Counted from the first letter of the stretch, positions 54,358-64,000 are shown. The stretch: 64,000 nucleotides of DNA from Nitrospira sp. (GCA_015709715.1 CP054184.1:3705001-3769000), one strand, 5' to 3'. Notes: generated by a model from the letters alone, not told the origin. Numbers and translations are program-made.

Positions 54358-57300
54358 CTAGGCTCCTATCGTTGGATCGATGACGCCGCTGAAGTCGAGG
54401 GTGCCGCCGGTAAACAGCAGCGCCGGTGCCGATGGGTCCTGCTCACCGGAACCGACCGGCTGCAACGCGCGTTTGCCGGCGCGATCCCACGTGGCCATGC
54501 CGTCGAACAGGGTGAAGGCCATGCCGTCCACGATCCGTCCTTCGACCCCCACGGTTGCGGCTGGCACTTCGAGCCGCACCCATCGGCCGGGCGGCGGTAG
54601 GGGCCCCATGTACTGCCGGCTGACGGTATTGTCGGTGCCCCACGGAATGAGGTTCTCTCCCCAATAGGCGCGATGCTCCCAACTGCCGTCATGCCACTGC
54701 AACATCAGCTGTCGAGGCATACGCGCAGGATCGAGGTAGACGTGCGCGAACAGGCGGTCTCCCACGCTGACGAACAGCGGGGCCTTGGCTCCTCGGAAAA
54801 AATGTTGGTGCATGCCGGCGGCGACCACCGATTGATGGGCGCGTGTGCCGGAGAGCGGTTCCGGCTTCATGCGCACCCAGATCCAGCCCTCGCCGTCGCC
54901 GAAGGGCGCGGCGCCTTCCGGCAGTTGATCCTCCACCCAGATCACTTCGTCCCCGCTGTCTGGTGCGACGGCGCGGAGCCTGGCCAAATCCATCGTCTCG
55001 TGCAGAACGGCTTCCAGGCTGTTGAGGTCCCAGGTCGCACGCCGATCCGAGGGCACGGCCAGCAACAGCGCCTGTGGAGGCGCGTTGTTCGGTTGATCGT
55101 AATGGAAGGCCACGCCGGTCGTTTCGCTGGGGCTGGGCACCGTCTCCACCCATTCGTCGATCAGGAGCCCGCAGAAGGGCTGGTCGAAGCGGAGCGGTTG
55201 TGCCGACGCCATCTGTGCCACCAGCGAGAGGCGCCCGCGTGGGAACGGCTGGTCCGGCGCCTGCGGCAGGGCCACCCAGCGATCCTGCGCCTGAAAGGGG
55301 AGTTGTCCGACCTGGAACCGGAGCGCGGCGCTGCCCACGGTTTCTGCATAGAGCATGGCTTCGTTTAGGCGCGTCGCGCCGGAGCGGACGTAGGCGACAC
55401 GCTGGAACCAGGTGACGGCGGCCAGCGGATCTTGCCCTTGGAGCGAGAGGCCGGCGGCGAACGTCTCGTTCAACTGTGCAGCGTTGGCCGCAGTCAGGCG
55501 GGGCAACGCCAGGAAGTCTTGGCCGAAGATGATGCGCAATCGAGCCAGGTCGTGATCGCGCCGTTCTTCCGGCGTGGCGCTTGCCCGCTCGAAGCCCTGC
55601 TCGGATTCGGCCACGCGGTCCAGCCGACGTTGCGCTTCGAGGACGACCGAGCGCGCCTGAGTCAGGAGCAACGACCGCGCTTCCGGTCCCGTGCCGCCGA
55701 TGTCCATCGGGACGGCGCTCGGTATGCCGAAGCTCGCCAAACCGAACAGGGCGCGGCGGACCTGGTCGAGGTCGGAAGTCAGGTCGTCTGAGGAGGGAGG
55801 TGATAGGAGGTCGTTCAAGATACGGTGCGCGCTGGTCAAGGCCTGCAAGGCGCGGGTCGCGCGGCCGGCAAACTCTTCATGGTCCAGGCCCGAGTCGGCA
55901 GGCGATTCGGGCAACGATAGGTCTCGTCCGTCGAGCGGGCGGGCGTTGCTGAGCAGGCGGCGCACCGTGACCGTGACTTCGCACCATTCGCTCACGCTGA
56001 CGATCTCCACGCCCCAGCCGTTGTCGCGGCCAAACTGTAATCGAATGAGCGCGTCCGGCGGGACGGTCGCGGGACGGGTCTGCTGCAGCACGAACCGCCA
56101 ACGTTGCTCCAATTCGGCCTGTTGCGCCCGGTCACTGCCTTCGGCCAGATAGACGGCATCCAGCGGTGCCAGCCCGAGCGTAGTGAGCGCGCTCTCGACC
56201 GCCTGATAGACCTGTCCGTCCTGCTGGTTGACGTAGTCCGCTTTGCAACGGACCTGGGCCGGGTTGGGCAGCAGCATCGCCACCCAGGCGTTGAGGATCG
56301 GTTCGGCTTGAGCCCGTGCCGATGGGGTGGTCGTCGGCCAGCCAGCCGGTGCTGTCCCGTCGGTCGCCGGAAACAGCGTGCAAAGGCGATGCGTCAACCC
56401 GACCCCGCTTCTCGGCGTGCGGATCACCTCCAAGTCAGGCGGCGGAACTTCACCCGCGGCGATGGCATCCAACGTGGCGCCGGAGCGGAGGGGGTTGCCT
56501 TGAACCAACTGATACACGCTCTCGGCCACGACGCTGTCGCCAACGGAGTCGACCAGATCGTCGAGCGCCTTGAGCGCCTCCACCAGCGCTGTGAAGTCCA
56601 GGCTGCCGGGCGGCGGAAATCCCAAGGTCGCGTTGCCGAACGGAATGGTCGTGACATCCCAGGGAGTTTGTGGCGCTTGCCGTTGTTGGCTTGCGGTCCA
56701 TCGTCGGTGCAGGGCCAGCCCGTCCACGACGGCGGCAGCCGGCAACGACTTCAGTGCCTCATTCCATTGCGTGGCGAGGCGCGTGGTGAGTGCCGCCCTT
56801 GCGGCGATGAGGTCGGCCATGGCCTTGCCACGTTGCCCGCCTTCTTTGGCGAGTACTTGGCGGTCGAGTTCTGCGGCGAGTGTCTCTTGTCGTGCGACCA
56901 ACTGCTGCGCGGCCGGAATCGAATCCGGATCGGCGACGTTGAGGAGCTTGGCCTGGGCCCGTTCCGCCAGCAGGCGCGTACCCTCTTGTGCGCTGACTCT
57001 CTGCCGTGCCGCTGCGGCTTGGGCCAGGGCTGTGGTATGGGTCTGGGTCAACTGTTCCACGCGGTTGTCCCATTCATCCAAGTCGCGCGCTTCCAACAAC
57101 TGGACGGCAAAACGCCGAGCGGAAGGCTGCATCACTTTGCCCTGCGGTTTCGCCGCCTGTTGTTGCGCCAGCACCTGGGCCGCCTGCGTCGCCTGTGTCT
57201 CCGCGGCCTGCGCCTGTTGCGCGAGCGCGGCGATCGTCCCGATCTCGGCGCGATAGGTTTGCTCACGGCGCTCTCGCTCGGCCTTCAAGCCGCGGGCGTC

Positions 57301-59676
57301 CTCCGCTCGGCGCAGGGCCTGGTCGCGTTGTGCCGTCAGCAGGGTTACCTCTTGCGCCAACCGTTCGGCTCGTGTGACGGTGCCCCGGATGTCGGCGAAG
57401 CGGTCGTGGTAGGTGAAGCTGATGAGCGCGCGGAACCGTTGGATGTAGCGATCCAATCCGCGTTCGTGGAGATGGCGCTCGAACCGATACCCGAGCAGCG
57501 CGCTGAGGGACTGACCCTGGCGCACACCGTCGAGCAGCCACTTTGCCCGGTGGACCCGTTCTGACGACAGGTCGACCGCGAAGGGTGCGGCGCCGGATGC
57601 GCGATTCGACTCCTGCGAGAGATACCCGCTCCGCAGCACGGCTGCCGTCGCCGCATGGGCGAGCGAAGGGGCCTGGACGAATCCCTTATTTTGTTCCGAG
57701 CGCGAGATCGGCGTGGTGACACCGAGCGGTGGCGACGGGATCGGTTGCAGGGGGGCGGCTCGGCGGACCTGTTCCACCCAGCCGTAGGCGCCGAGCCTGA
57801 TGCCGGCGGGCGTGGCCTGCCGCATGACGGCCAGCCGCCTGGTGGCGAGGGATGTCCCCCAGGCATCGAGGCGATAGGTGAGCAGATCCATCACTTCCGC
57901 GAGCAGCTGCTGCCGAACCGGTTCGGGCAAGGTCGTCACTTCGTCCCAGGCCGGCTCGTGCGGTGTGGAGAGCGCGCGAGTCAGCAGGAGTGTTCGGAAA
58001 GCGTCGGTGAGCAGCCGTTGCGGCACAGGCGGCTGTTGAGTGGAGATCTCGGGAAATTCGCGCAAGGTGTAACGAAAAGCGTTCGCTTCCTGCGCCAAGA
58101 GCACGACAGGGTTGGACTCCACCGTAGTCTGGAGGGCCTGGGGCACTTGGCGGCGACGTGTCAATTGTTGGGCACGCCACCAGGCAGCCAGAGCCTTGTC
58201 CTGGTCCTGATCGGTCGTCGAGATCCATCGGTCGAGCGCCGCCACCGGCAACAGGCCATAGGGTTGGCTGTCGACGCGCAGGACCGGCAGGGGTCCGCGG
58301 GCGCGGACGTGCTTCGTGAAGTGGTCGCGCAGGACGTCCGCTCCGGCTGCGCCGAGGAGTTGCCGTAAGAGCGGACTGTCGCAGAGCGCGAGAAGGGCTG
58401 CCTGCATGAGTGAGGCACGGCGTTGTTCCGCTCCGTCTGCTCCGCGGACATGGGCAAAGACGGAAGCCGGCAAGCCCAGGGCCTGCGCCAGCAGGTCACC
58501 GTCGGAACCTGGATGGATCAGCGAGGAACCCAGCTCGACGCCCATGCTGTCGGCGGCGTCGCGCCCGGTCGATCGATACCCGGCGGAGGCTCCCGCGGTG
58601 TTGTTCGTCGGCACCTGTTGCTCCACGAGGGCGAGACTGCCGGTGTAATGGTGAGCATCGAACAAGCGGACCAATCGGTCGGCCGTAGTCTGGGCATCCC
58701 ACGAGGCCTTGAGACCTAGCACCACGATCCGGTCGAATCCGGCCTGGGCGTCCTCCTCTGTGATGGGAATACGTAGACCCATCCCGATCGATTCAGCCGC
58801 GTCGAAATCCGTGATCCACTTCATGCCTTCGTCGAGGGGCGGCAGCCCGTTGCTGTTGAGCGGGCCTGTGCTGCCTGGGTCCGGCCCGACCGCCACGGTC
58901 TCGGGGATTGGCTTGCCCCAGGCAGTGACGCGCGCTGCATCGCTGCGATAGCCGACGGCGACCCAGCGATCCGGGAGGACCTGGGTGTGGGGCGCGCGCG
59001 TCCAACTGTCGTTGCGACGAGAGACCGTTCCGGCTTGGGCGGGATCGAGCACATGGGCGATCCAGGCGGCGCGGGTCGTGCCGAATTGTTCCGTGAGGCG
59101 TTGCCAGCCCTGCCTAATGTGTTCCTGCCGGTCCGTGCCTGCCGGGGCGGCGGCGACATGGGCCCAAAACTCCTTGCTGCGGCGTTCTTCCTCTTCCGTG
59201 AGAGCCGGTTCGTGGCTGTCGAGATGGATGTCGTCCGGATACACGCGCAGCAGGAGGTCGGTACCCGGTCCCGTCCGTCTCGCGGCAAATCTGATTTCCA
59301 CACGGACGGGGAACAGCAGCAGCGGATGGGTCGTGGCGACCGTGCCGCTGAGGCGATCAGTGCCAAGCAGCCGGGCGGTCGCGGCGTCACGAGTGGTTCG
59401 GTGCTCATCCACCTGCGCCGACAACGCCGCGACCTCGGCTCTCTTGCGAGTTACCGCCTCTTGTGTAGCCGTGATCTGTGCGTTCACCTGGCCCAACTCG
59501 GCCTGATAGAGCGCACGTTGCCTGATGAGCAGGGCGGCTCGCCGTTGCGCGGCTTGGGCCCGTGCGACGGCCCGGTCGTGTGCCGCTTGCAACTGCCGGA
59601 GTTTGGTCGCCCAGGCCCGGAGCAGGGCCGGGGGCACTCGTTCGGGAATATCTGGTCCTTCATCGATCGGTCTCAC
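54358..59676 (-). CDS. Unknown 1772-residue protein with coiled coils
   Basis: Giant protein without signal peptide. Residues about 20-100 are an Ala/Gln/Arg-rich coiled coil (QLQAAHDRAVARAQAAQRRA). LLLRVYPDDIHLDSHEPALT lies near 140-165; LPVLRVDSQPYGLLPVAALD near 470; a second coiled coil (about 780-940; QAQAAETQATQAAQVLAQQQ) divides the chain. The C-terminal 200 residues (LMLQWHDGSWEHRAYWGENL near 1660, then PLPPPGRWVRLEVPAATVGV) look like a beta-sandwich of the LamG/carbohydrate-binding sort. No catalytic motif is recognised. The strands before and after are co-directional with gaps of 2 and 62 bases. Confidence 0.85.
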   Translation of the reverse strand: MRPIDEGPDIPERVPPALLRAWATKLRQLQAAHDRAVARAQAAQRRAALLIRQRALYQAELGQVNAQITATQEAVTRKRAEVAALSAQVDEHRTTRDAATARLLGTDRLSGTVATTHPLLLFPVRVEIRFAARRTGPGTDLLLRVYPDDIHLDSHEPALTEEEERRSKEFWAHVAAAPAGTDRQEHIRQGWQRLTEQFGTTRAAWIAHVLDPAQAGTVSRRNDSWTRAPHTQVLPDRWVAVGYRSDAARVTAWGKPIPETVAVGPDPGSTGPLNSNGLPPLDEGMKWITDFDAAESIGMGLRIPITEEDAQAGFDRIVVLGLKASWDAQTTADRLVRLFDAHHYTGSLALVEQQVPTNNTAGASAGYRSTGRDAADSMGVELGSSLIHPGSDGDLLAQALGLPASVFAHVRGADGAEQRRASLMQAALLALCDSPLLRQLLGAAGADVLRDHFTKHVRARGPLPVLRVDSQPYGLLPVAALDRWISTTDQDQDKALAAWWRAQQLTRRRQVPQALQTTVESNPVVLLAQEANAFRYTLREFPEISTQQPPVPQRLLTDAFRTLLLTRALSTPHEPAWDEVTTLPEPVRQQLLAEVMDLLTYRLDAWGTSLATRRLAVMRQATPAGIRLGAYGWVEQVRRAAPLQPIPSPPLGVTTPISRSEQNKGFVQAPSLAHAATAAVLRSGYLSQESNRASGAAPFAVDLSSERVHRAKWLLDGVRQGQSLSALLGYRFERHLHERGLDRYIQRFRALISFTYHDRFADIRGTVTRAERLAQEVTLLTAQRDQALRRAEDARGLKAERERREQTYRAEIGTIAALAQQAQAAETQATQAAQVLAQQQAAKPQGKVMQPSARRFAVQLLEARDLDEWDNRVEQLTQTHTTALAQAAAARQRVSAQEGTRLLAERAQAKLLNVADPDSIPAAQQLVARQETLAAELDRQVLAKEGGQRGKAMADLIAARAALTTRLATQWNEALKSLPAAAVVDGLALHRRWTASQQRQAPQTPWDVTTIPFGNATLGFPPPGSLDFTALVEALKALDDLVDSVGDSVVAESVYQLVQGNPLRSGATLDAIAAGEVPPPDLEVIRTPRSGVGLTHRLCTLFPATDGTAPAGWPTTTPSARAQAEPILNAWVAMLLPNPAQVRCKADYVNQQDGQVYQAVESALTTLGLAPLDAVYLAEGSDRAQQAELEQRWRFVLQQTRPATVPPDALIRLQFGRDNGWGVEIVSVSEWCEVTVTVRRLLSNARPLDGRDLSLPESPADSGLDHEEFAGRATRALQALTSAHRILNDLLSPPSSDDLTSDLDQVRRALFGLASFGIPSAVPMDIGGTGPEARSLLLTQARSVVLEAQRRLDRVAESEQGFERASATPEERRDHDLARLRIIFGQDFLALPRLTAANAAQLNETFAAGLSLQGQDPLAAVTWFQRVAYVRSGATRLNEAMLYAETVGSAALRFQVGQLPFQAQDRWVALPQAPDQPFPRGRLSLVAQMASAQPLRFDQPFCGLLIDEWVETVPSPSETTGVAFHYDQPNNAPPQALLLAVPSDRRATWDLNSLEAVLHETMDLARLRAVAPDSGDEVIWVEDQLPEGAAPFGDGEGWIWVRMKPEPLSGTRAHQSVVAAGMHQHFFRGAKAPLFVSVGDRLFAHVYLDPARMPRQLMLQWHDGSWEHRAYWGENLIPWGTDNTVSRQYMGPLPPPGRWVRLEVPAATVGVEGRIVDGMAFTLFDGMATWDRAGKRALQPVGSGEQDPSAPALLFTGGTLDFSGVIDPTIGA

Positions 59677-59738
59677 GCGGCTGATCCTTCCATCAACTTA
59701 GCCCACATGATTCAAGGTCGGTTCTGCTGCAATCGCGA

Positions 59739-60548
59739 CTAGGGGCCGTCCTGTAGGACGGTCGTGACTTCAGCTTCAGCTGCCGCAAGGGCCTGCTGGG
59801 CCGCCGCCGCCTGCGCCTCCGCCTCGGGGATTTGCCTTGCGAGGTCGGCGAGAAGCGTCGTCAGTTCGTTGCGCCTGGTAAGCAAGCTCGCGAGGAGCGT
59901 TTCTGCATCCTCCAACTCGAAGCGCGCCACTAAATGGGATTCTTCCAATGTCGCCGTGCGGGCCGAAAGCTCCGCCGCCACCTGTTGCAGGGCCGCCCTC
60001 ACCAGCGGGTCGCGGGTGATCTCGATGTTGACGCGCTCGATCTCGGTGAGCCTTGCTTGGAGTTCCTGCCGGCGGGGTTGGAGGGCGGCGATCGCGGCTT
60101 GGGTGGCTTGCACCGTGGCTGTCGCCGCCGCGACCTGGCGGTCCGCAGCCTGCACCAGTGCTTGGGCCTGCGTCACGCCCTGCTGCGCCTCGGCCACCTT
60201 CGCATGGGCTGCCGTTGCGGCGGCCTTGGCCTGGACGAGTTTTTTTCGCAGCGCGGCCAGGCGCAATCTCCAGGAAGCCGGGGGAATGCCGGGGGGCGGT
60301 TCGGATGCATCGAGAAGGTCCTGTCGCGCCTCTGCAACCTGTGCGTCTGTCGAAGCGGCGGCTGCCTGCAGCGGCGGAATGCGTGCCTGGGCCTGCGCCA
60401 CGCCGTTCTGCGCGTTGGTGCGCTGGGCTTGTGCCGCGGTCACCGCCTGCTGCTGGGCGGTGAGTTGGGTCGTCAAGGTGCCCTGCTGTGCGGCCAAGGC
60501 CTGCAGGGCTGTCTGGAGTCGCACGGTTTCCTGTTCCAAGTAAGGCAT
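59739..60548 (-). CDS. Coiled-coil protein of the giant-protein operon
   Basis: 269 residues, nearly all heptad-like and rich in Ala, Gln and Glu: LQTALQALAAQQGTLTTQLT, AALRKKLVQAKAAATAAHAK, VQATQAAIAALQPRRQELQA. One break (ASEPPPGIPPASW, about 80-92) could be a hinge between two helical rods. The N-terminal helix resembles the first 100 residues of the 1772-residue protein, so they may pack together. ATG 60548 follows the 869-residue gene by 20 bases. A structural or scaffold role is inferred. Confidence 0.75.
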   Translation of the reverse strand: MPYLEQETVRLQTALQALAAQQGTLTTQLTAQQQAVTAAQAQRTNAQNGVAQAQARIPPLQAAAASTDAQVAEARQDLLDASEPPPGIPPASWRLRLAALRKKLVQAKAAATAAHAKVAEAQQGVTQAQALVQAADRQVAAATATVQATQAAIAALQPRRQELQARLTEIERVNIEITRDPLVRAALQQVAAELSARTATLEESHLVARFELEDAETLLASLLTRRNELTTLLADLARQIPEAEAQAAAAQQALAAAEAEVTTVLQDGP

Positions 60549-60568
60549 GGTGTCGTCTCTTTCCGCCG

Positions 60569-63178
60569 CTACTGCTGGCCCGGTAGCCAGGTTCTGGCAT
60601 GGACCGCCACGCGGAACGGCGGTTGTCTGGTGATGGTGGCCATGTGCGCCGAGTTTTTTCCCCATGGAATCTGATCGACGACGGTGTTGTTCAGCAGGCC
60701 GTCGATCGGCACATACACGATTTGTTTGAGCGCGGCCTCGTTCTGCGCCAGATGGCCCCAGGTGAGGTCGCGCCAATGGGGGGGCGTGCCGCCGTAGGTT
60801 GTGGCGACGTCCAGGCCGAATCGCGGTTCCGTCGGCTGCTCCTGCAACACGAAGAACCAGCCGGGGTGTCCTCCGGCTTTGTTGTCGGCTCCGCGCACGT
60901 CCGCTTCGGTCAGCGGAAACCCGAGCATGGTGATGTCCGGCGATTGCGTCGCGCGGAAAATCGGATACCGTTCCGTCGTGCCCAACTCCCGCTTGGTGCC
61001 ATCCGCAGACCAGACGCTCTCCAACGCATAGACCATGGCCCTTGGATAACGCCGCAGGAGGTCGCCGCGGATAAGCAGGACCATCTGGCCGACCGCCGAA
61101 CCGCGCGCGCTGTGGGTGCCGAGAAGGCTGTCCGCTGCCCAGGTGGTGATCCGCGTGATGTCGAAACGAGATTCACGTTCCGCCTCGGTGGTCGGAAGTT
61201 CGTCACCGCCGGCGTCCCAGAATTGCCGGAAGTAGGTGCCTCGTTGATCGGTCGGAAACCCACGCCAAAGCAGCTCGCGGCTCATCTCGTGGTTCAGCCC
61301 GACCATGTAGGCCTCGATCAACTCGGGATTGGTCTTCAGGAGCGCGATCGTGTTCGACGGCACCTGGTCCATGCCGGGCAGCAACAGGTTCGGTGCGTAG
61401 TCGCGCAGGGGTTCATACATCGGCTGTGGAAAACTCGGCGCGAAGGTCGTCAGCTCCGTATTCTCGACGGTCGGCATCGTGTTCCGCACTGCGGCCAACA
61501 CTGCGTCTTTGGGTGCCAGGCGCCGCAGCACTTCCACCTTCAACTCCGACCATTCGCGTAACGCCGGCACCTGCCGCTGTTTGGTGGCGACGGCGAATTG
61601 CATGAGCGGGCGAAACGCCTGGCCGGCCGTCGAAGCGGGCGACGTGGGGGGGAGCCGAAGGCCGTCGAGTTTGGCAGCGTGCGAGGCGATCGGGCCGTGG
61701 GCGCGGGTCAGGCGGCGAAATGCGCCGGTCACGGCCGGATGGCCGAAAAGTACGCGAGAGGTCTCAGTCGGCGGCGTCGCGGGGGACGTGGCGATGCCCG
61801 TCAAGGCTCGTAACGCCGGTCCCGTGAGTTGCAGCAGCCCGGCCGGGTCGAGCGCGGCGAAGTGTTTCTTCGAGAGACTGTCGCCGACCGCCTCCGCCAA
61901 CTGCGCGCGCTTGAGTCGTTGTCGATCCCGCCGTTCTTGTTCCAATTGATCCCAGGCCGAAGCCATCAACGGCTCCTGCTCGTTGCGAATCACCATCGTG
62001 CCGATGCCGGCGGCGATGCGGTGGCGCGGATCAAGATTGAGATCGCGGAACCAGTGCGGCGGTTGGTCGGCGGGCGGCACGCTGTCCCGGTCTACGTACC
62101 ATTGCCCGTAGAGGGGCGGGCCGAGGAGGGCGGGGGCTCCGCTCGTGCCGGCCATGGCTGCCGGCGCGTTGAGGATGGCGCCAAGGGCCAGTTGGAACGT
62201 TTTGCGCGGTTGGTCCGGCCAGGGGCGCGGTTGCGTCTCCGGAGTCTGCAGGGCTCCACCCAGATCCAATAGGCTGCCCGGTGCACCAGGTGGCAACGTC
62301 GGCATACCCCAGCCGGGGGTTCGGATGTCCACCGGCCGCAAGCCCACGGTGGAAGGCAGGGACTGGGCCTTCAAACGGCGCGCGAGCGATTCGAAGTCTC
62401 CCGCCAGGCCGGTCCGGAACTCCCACTGGAAAAAAACCGGCAGCGTGACCGGTCCGGCGGCGTTCTTTGCCCAAGCCGGTTTCAAGGCCTGTTCGTCTTC
62501 CGGCGTGATCGGCTCGCCCAGACCCGCTTTCCTCCCCACGTCGTAGGTGGGCACGAGGCAGGCGTAGTAGGGCGTATTAGGATCGAGGCGCCGCGGCGCC
62601 AGCAGCCGCGAGAGCGTCCGTTCAGGATGGTCGTTGAGTATCTGTTGCAACGTCGCGCGTGGTGAAGGATCAGGTGTCGAGCTCTGGCCTGCTACGATCT
62701 GGGCATGGGCCCAGGCCCAGGACTGGTCGAGGTCGGGCAAGTCTTCCAGGGTGCAGGTGATCGCCGGCAGGGGCCGCTGCGGGTTGGTCTTGAGCGTGGC
62801 CCGTTCCTTGGGAACGACGATCAAGCAGATCCAAGGACGGAGTCGCCCTGCGCCGTCCGCCGCAGCCGGGGTAAAGAGCCAGGGGAAATCGGGGCGATCG
62901 AATTCGATGGCCGGAAAATAGTTCGGCTCGAAGTCGGTCATGTGGGCATGCGGCTCCGTGCGAATGATCTCGCGCGCGTCCAGGCCGGTGATGTCGCCGG
63001 GGCCATAGAGTTGCACGTTGACGTCGATGGGTGCGCGGTCGTTCACCCGGAGACGGATGGGGAGGGCGAGGCGTCCCGCCGTGGCAGGGCTGGTGGCGCC
63101 GGGACCGGAGAGGCCTGCGAGGAGTCCTTGGCGAAGCCAGGAGTAGAAGCGATAGGTAGCTGCGGTCGGTTCAGGCAT
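60569..63178 (-). CDS. Unknown 869-residue protein of the giant-protein operon
   Basis: 869 residues, soluble. The N-terminal third has LYGPGDITGLDAREIIRTEP and YFPAIEFDRPDFPWLFTPAA, RLRPWICLIVVPKE; the C-terminal third has NHEMSRELLWRGFPTDQRGT, FRQFWDAGGDELPTTEA and GQMVLLIRGDLLRRYPRAMV. Such blocks occur in uncharacterised proteins of several phyla (recollection, not a search). The middle (about 270-500) is Pro-rich. The gene sits 20 bases after the partial upstream frame and before the coiled-coil gene. Confidence 0.82.
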   Translation of the reverse strand: MPEPTAATYRFYSWLRQGLLAGLSGPGATSPATAGRLALPIRLRVNDRAPIDVNVQLYGPGDITGLDAREIIRTEPHAHMTDFEPNYFPAIEFDRPDFPWLFTPAAADGAGRLRPWICLIVVPKERATLKTNPQRPLPAITCTLEDLPDLDQSWAWAHAQIVAGQSSTPDPSPRATLQQILNDHPERTLSRLLAPRRLDPNTPYYACLVPTYDVGRKAGLGEPITPEDEQALKPAWAKNAAGPVTLPVFFQWEFRTGLAGDFESLARRLKAQSLPSTVGLRPVDIRTPGWGMPTLPPGAPGSLLDLGGALQTPETQPRPWPDQPRKTFQLALGAILNAPAAMAGTSGAPALLGPPLYGQWYVDRDSVPPADQPPHWFRDLNLDPRHRIAAGIGTMVIRNEQEPLMASAWDQLEQERRDRQRLKRAQLAEAVGDSLSKKHFAALDPAGLLQLTGPALRALTGIATSPATPPTETSRVLFGHPAVTGAFRRLTRAHGPIASHAAKLDGLRLPPTSPASTAGQAFRPLMQFAVATKQRQVPALREWSELKVEVLRRLAPKDAVLAAVRNTMPTVENTELTTFAPSFPQPMYEPLRDYAPNLLLPGMDQVPSNTIALLKTNPELIEAYMVGLNHEMSRELLWRGFPTDQRGTYFRQFWDAGGDELPTTEAERESRFDITRITTWAADSLLGTHSARGSAVGQMVLLIRGDLLRRYPRAMVYALESVWSADGTKRELGTTERYPIFRATQSPDITMLGFPLTEADVRGADNKAGGHPGWFFVLQEQPTEPRFGLDVATTYGGTPPHWRDLTWGHLAQNEAALKQIVYVPIDGLLNNTVVDQIPWGKNSAHMATITRQPPFRVAVHARTWLPGQQ

Positions 63179-63198
63179 GGTGTGTCATCCCATTTGAA

Positions 63199-64000
63199 TC
63201 ATGTCGTAACTGCTGTGGTATGCCGCCGTTTGCGAGCCGGGGCTTGGCCGGCGGCGCCGAAGCGGGCCACCCGCGCCAACACGGCCGCCGAGAGCACATA
63301 GCCCGGCGTGGGCCGCTCCGGCGGCCGGGTCGGATCGAGCAGCACGGTCTCATAGGCAATCGGCGCCGCGAGGCCGGCCTCGTCGTCCACCGCGAGATCG
63401 TCGGCGGCCACCGTGAGGCCGCCGTCGAGCGGCACAAACGCCGGTTGCGCCAACTGCTCGTCCTCGCGCAGGTCTTCATACTGGGCGAGGGCGAAGGGCT
63501 CCGACACCGGCGTCGTCCGCCAGGCTTGCGCGCCGGCGCGATCCGTCACCGAGACCGTCACCGTCGTGGGCCCGCCGACCAACGGGGCTGTGCCCAGCTT
63601 CGTGAGCGGTCTGTTCAACGGCGCGATCCGCTCGCGCAGCGTCAGCTCCGCCCAGGGATGCACGCGGAGTCCGTTGGCCGGCGGCGGCGTCTCTCTGATG
63701 GTCACCACCGGGGCACTACTGCGTGGAAGCGCCCCACTCCAATTGCGCCGGTCGGCCAGGGCCGCGGCGATCAAGCCGACGACATCCACCGCAACCGGCA
63801 GCGGCGGCGCCGTCCTGCTTCCGAACGTCCGTGAGAAGGACACCGAGACCGAGAAGAACAGGATCTTGATCGAGGCCTTGCCCTCCACCTGCCAGGGTGT
63901 GGGCCCGGCCAGCCGGCCTTTGAACGAGACGCCCACCAGCAGCCGCCCGCGATAGCGCAGCGCCAAGGCGGCGCCCACGTCGACCTCGAAGGCCAAGGGG
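63199..64000 (-). CDS. DUF6603-like giant protein, C-terminal part (partial)
   Basis: At least 267 residues; the frame is open to the window edge, so the start is beyond it. ALALRYRGRLLVGVSFKGRL then GPTPWQVEGKASIKILFFSV and NWSGALP…VHPWAELTLRERIAPLNRPL resemble the C-terminal region of DUF6603 proteins, which can exceed 1500 residues and have no known function. A Lys/Arg-rich tail (ARKRRHTT) ends the protein. It precedes the 869-residue gene by 20 bases, thus the operon extends further right. Confidence 0.65.
   Translation of the reverse strand, partial: PLAFEVDVGAALALRYRGRLLVGVSFKGRLAGPTPWQVEGKASIKILFFSVSVSFSRTFGSRTAPPLPVAVDVVGLIAAALADRRNWSGALPRSSAPVVTIRETPPPANGLRVHPWAELTLRERIAPLNRPLTKLGTAPLVGGPTTVTVSVTDRAGAQAWRTTPVSEPFALAQYEDLREDEQLAQPAFVPLDGGLTVAADDLAVDDEAGLAAPIAYETVLLDPTRPPERPTPGYVLSAAVLARVARFGAAGQAPARKRRHTTAVTT

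Noticed and set aside
56104..57564. 486-codon + strand ORF inside the 1772-residue gene
   Set aside because: Composition is Arg/Gly/Leu-rich without motifs; it is the antisense shadow of a coherent minus-strand protein.

Overview
The window looks like the chromosome of a high-GC, diderm (Gram-negative) bacterium. The Wzx/Wzy-type glycan locus, a KdsC-like phosphatase, a TonB-dependent receptor with a TonB-like partner and a tripartite RND pump all imply an outer membrane. The gene repertoire is compatible with Nitrospira or a relative in Nitrospirota; that is an inference from gene content, not a demonstrated identity. No rRNA, tRNA or CRISPR array was seen.

Layout. (1) 1-12.3 kb, + strand: an exopolysaccharide/O-antigen locus with GT4 glycosyltransferases, a polymerase fused to a glycosyltransferase, a Wzx flippase, a WcaJ-type initiating transferase, a KdsC-like phosphatase, and the ManC/ManB pair that supplies GDP-mannose. 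(2) 12.3-23 kb: housekeeping genes: FBPase, class I aldolase, HtrA/Deg protease, PIN-TRAM protein, IspD-IspF, CysE, PsiF-repeat protein, TruA, cell-wall amidase, NYN protein and TatD. (3) 23-36.7 kb: a metal-homeostasis island that looks like a zinc-sparing regulon. It opens with a Fur-family regulator whose own promoter overlaps a 7-1-7 palindrome. It then carries four COG0523/CobW-type GTPases, a WD40 protein, a ZIP transporter, a His-rich protein, a dihydroorotase, and second-copy-type ribosomal proteins bS18, uS14, bL28 and bL33. (4) 36.7-37.4 kb: a compact cobalamin-type riboswitch whose downstream hairpin covers the Shine-Dalgarno of a small, apparently frame-broken ORF. (5) 37.4-49.3 kb: DAHP synthase, a metal-type TonB receptor unit, an RND efflux operon whose permease is split in two ORFs, and an orphan ModA. 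(6) 49.4-52.6 kb: an AT-richer, probably transferred stretch in which an IS3-family element interrupts an unknown membrane-protein gene. (7) 52.6-64 kb, - strand: an operon of very large proteins of unknown function (at least 267, 869, 269, 1772 and 570 aa), the strongest candidate for an undescribed system.

An unusual number of reading-frame lesions occurs in one window: a TAG codon exactly at conserved Trp42 of the zinc-free uS14, frameshifts in moaB, in the small gene before it, in the riboswitch-controlled ORF and at the start of a GNAT gene, and the split RND permease. They may be real decay, recoding or sequence errors; read-level data would tell which. Start codons that differ from the longest possible ORF were chosen by ribosome-binding site and by where the known domain begins.
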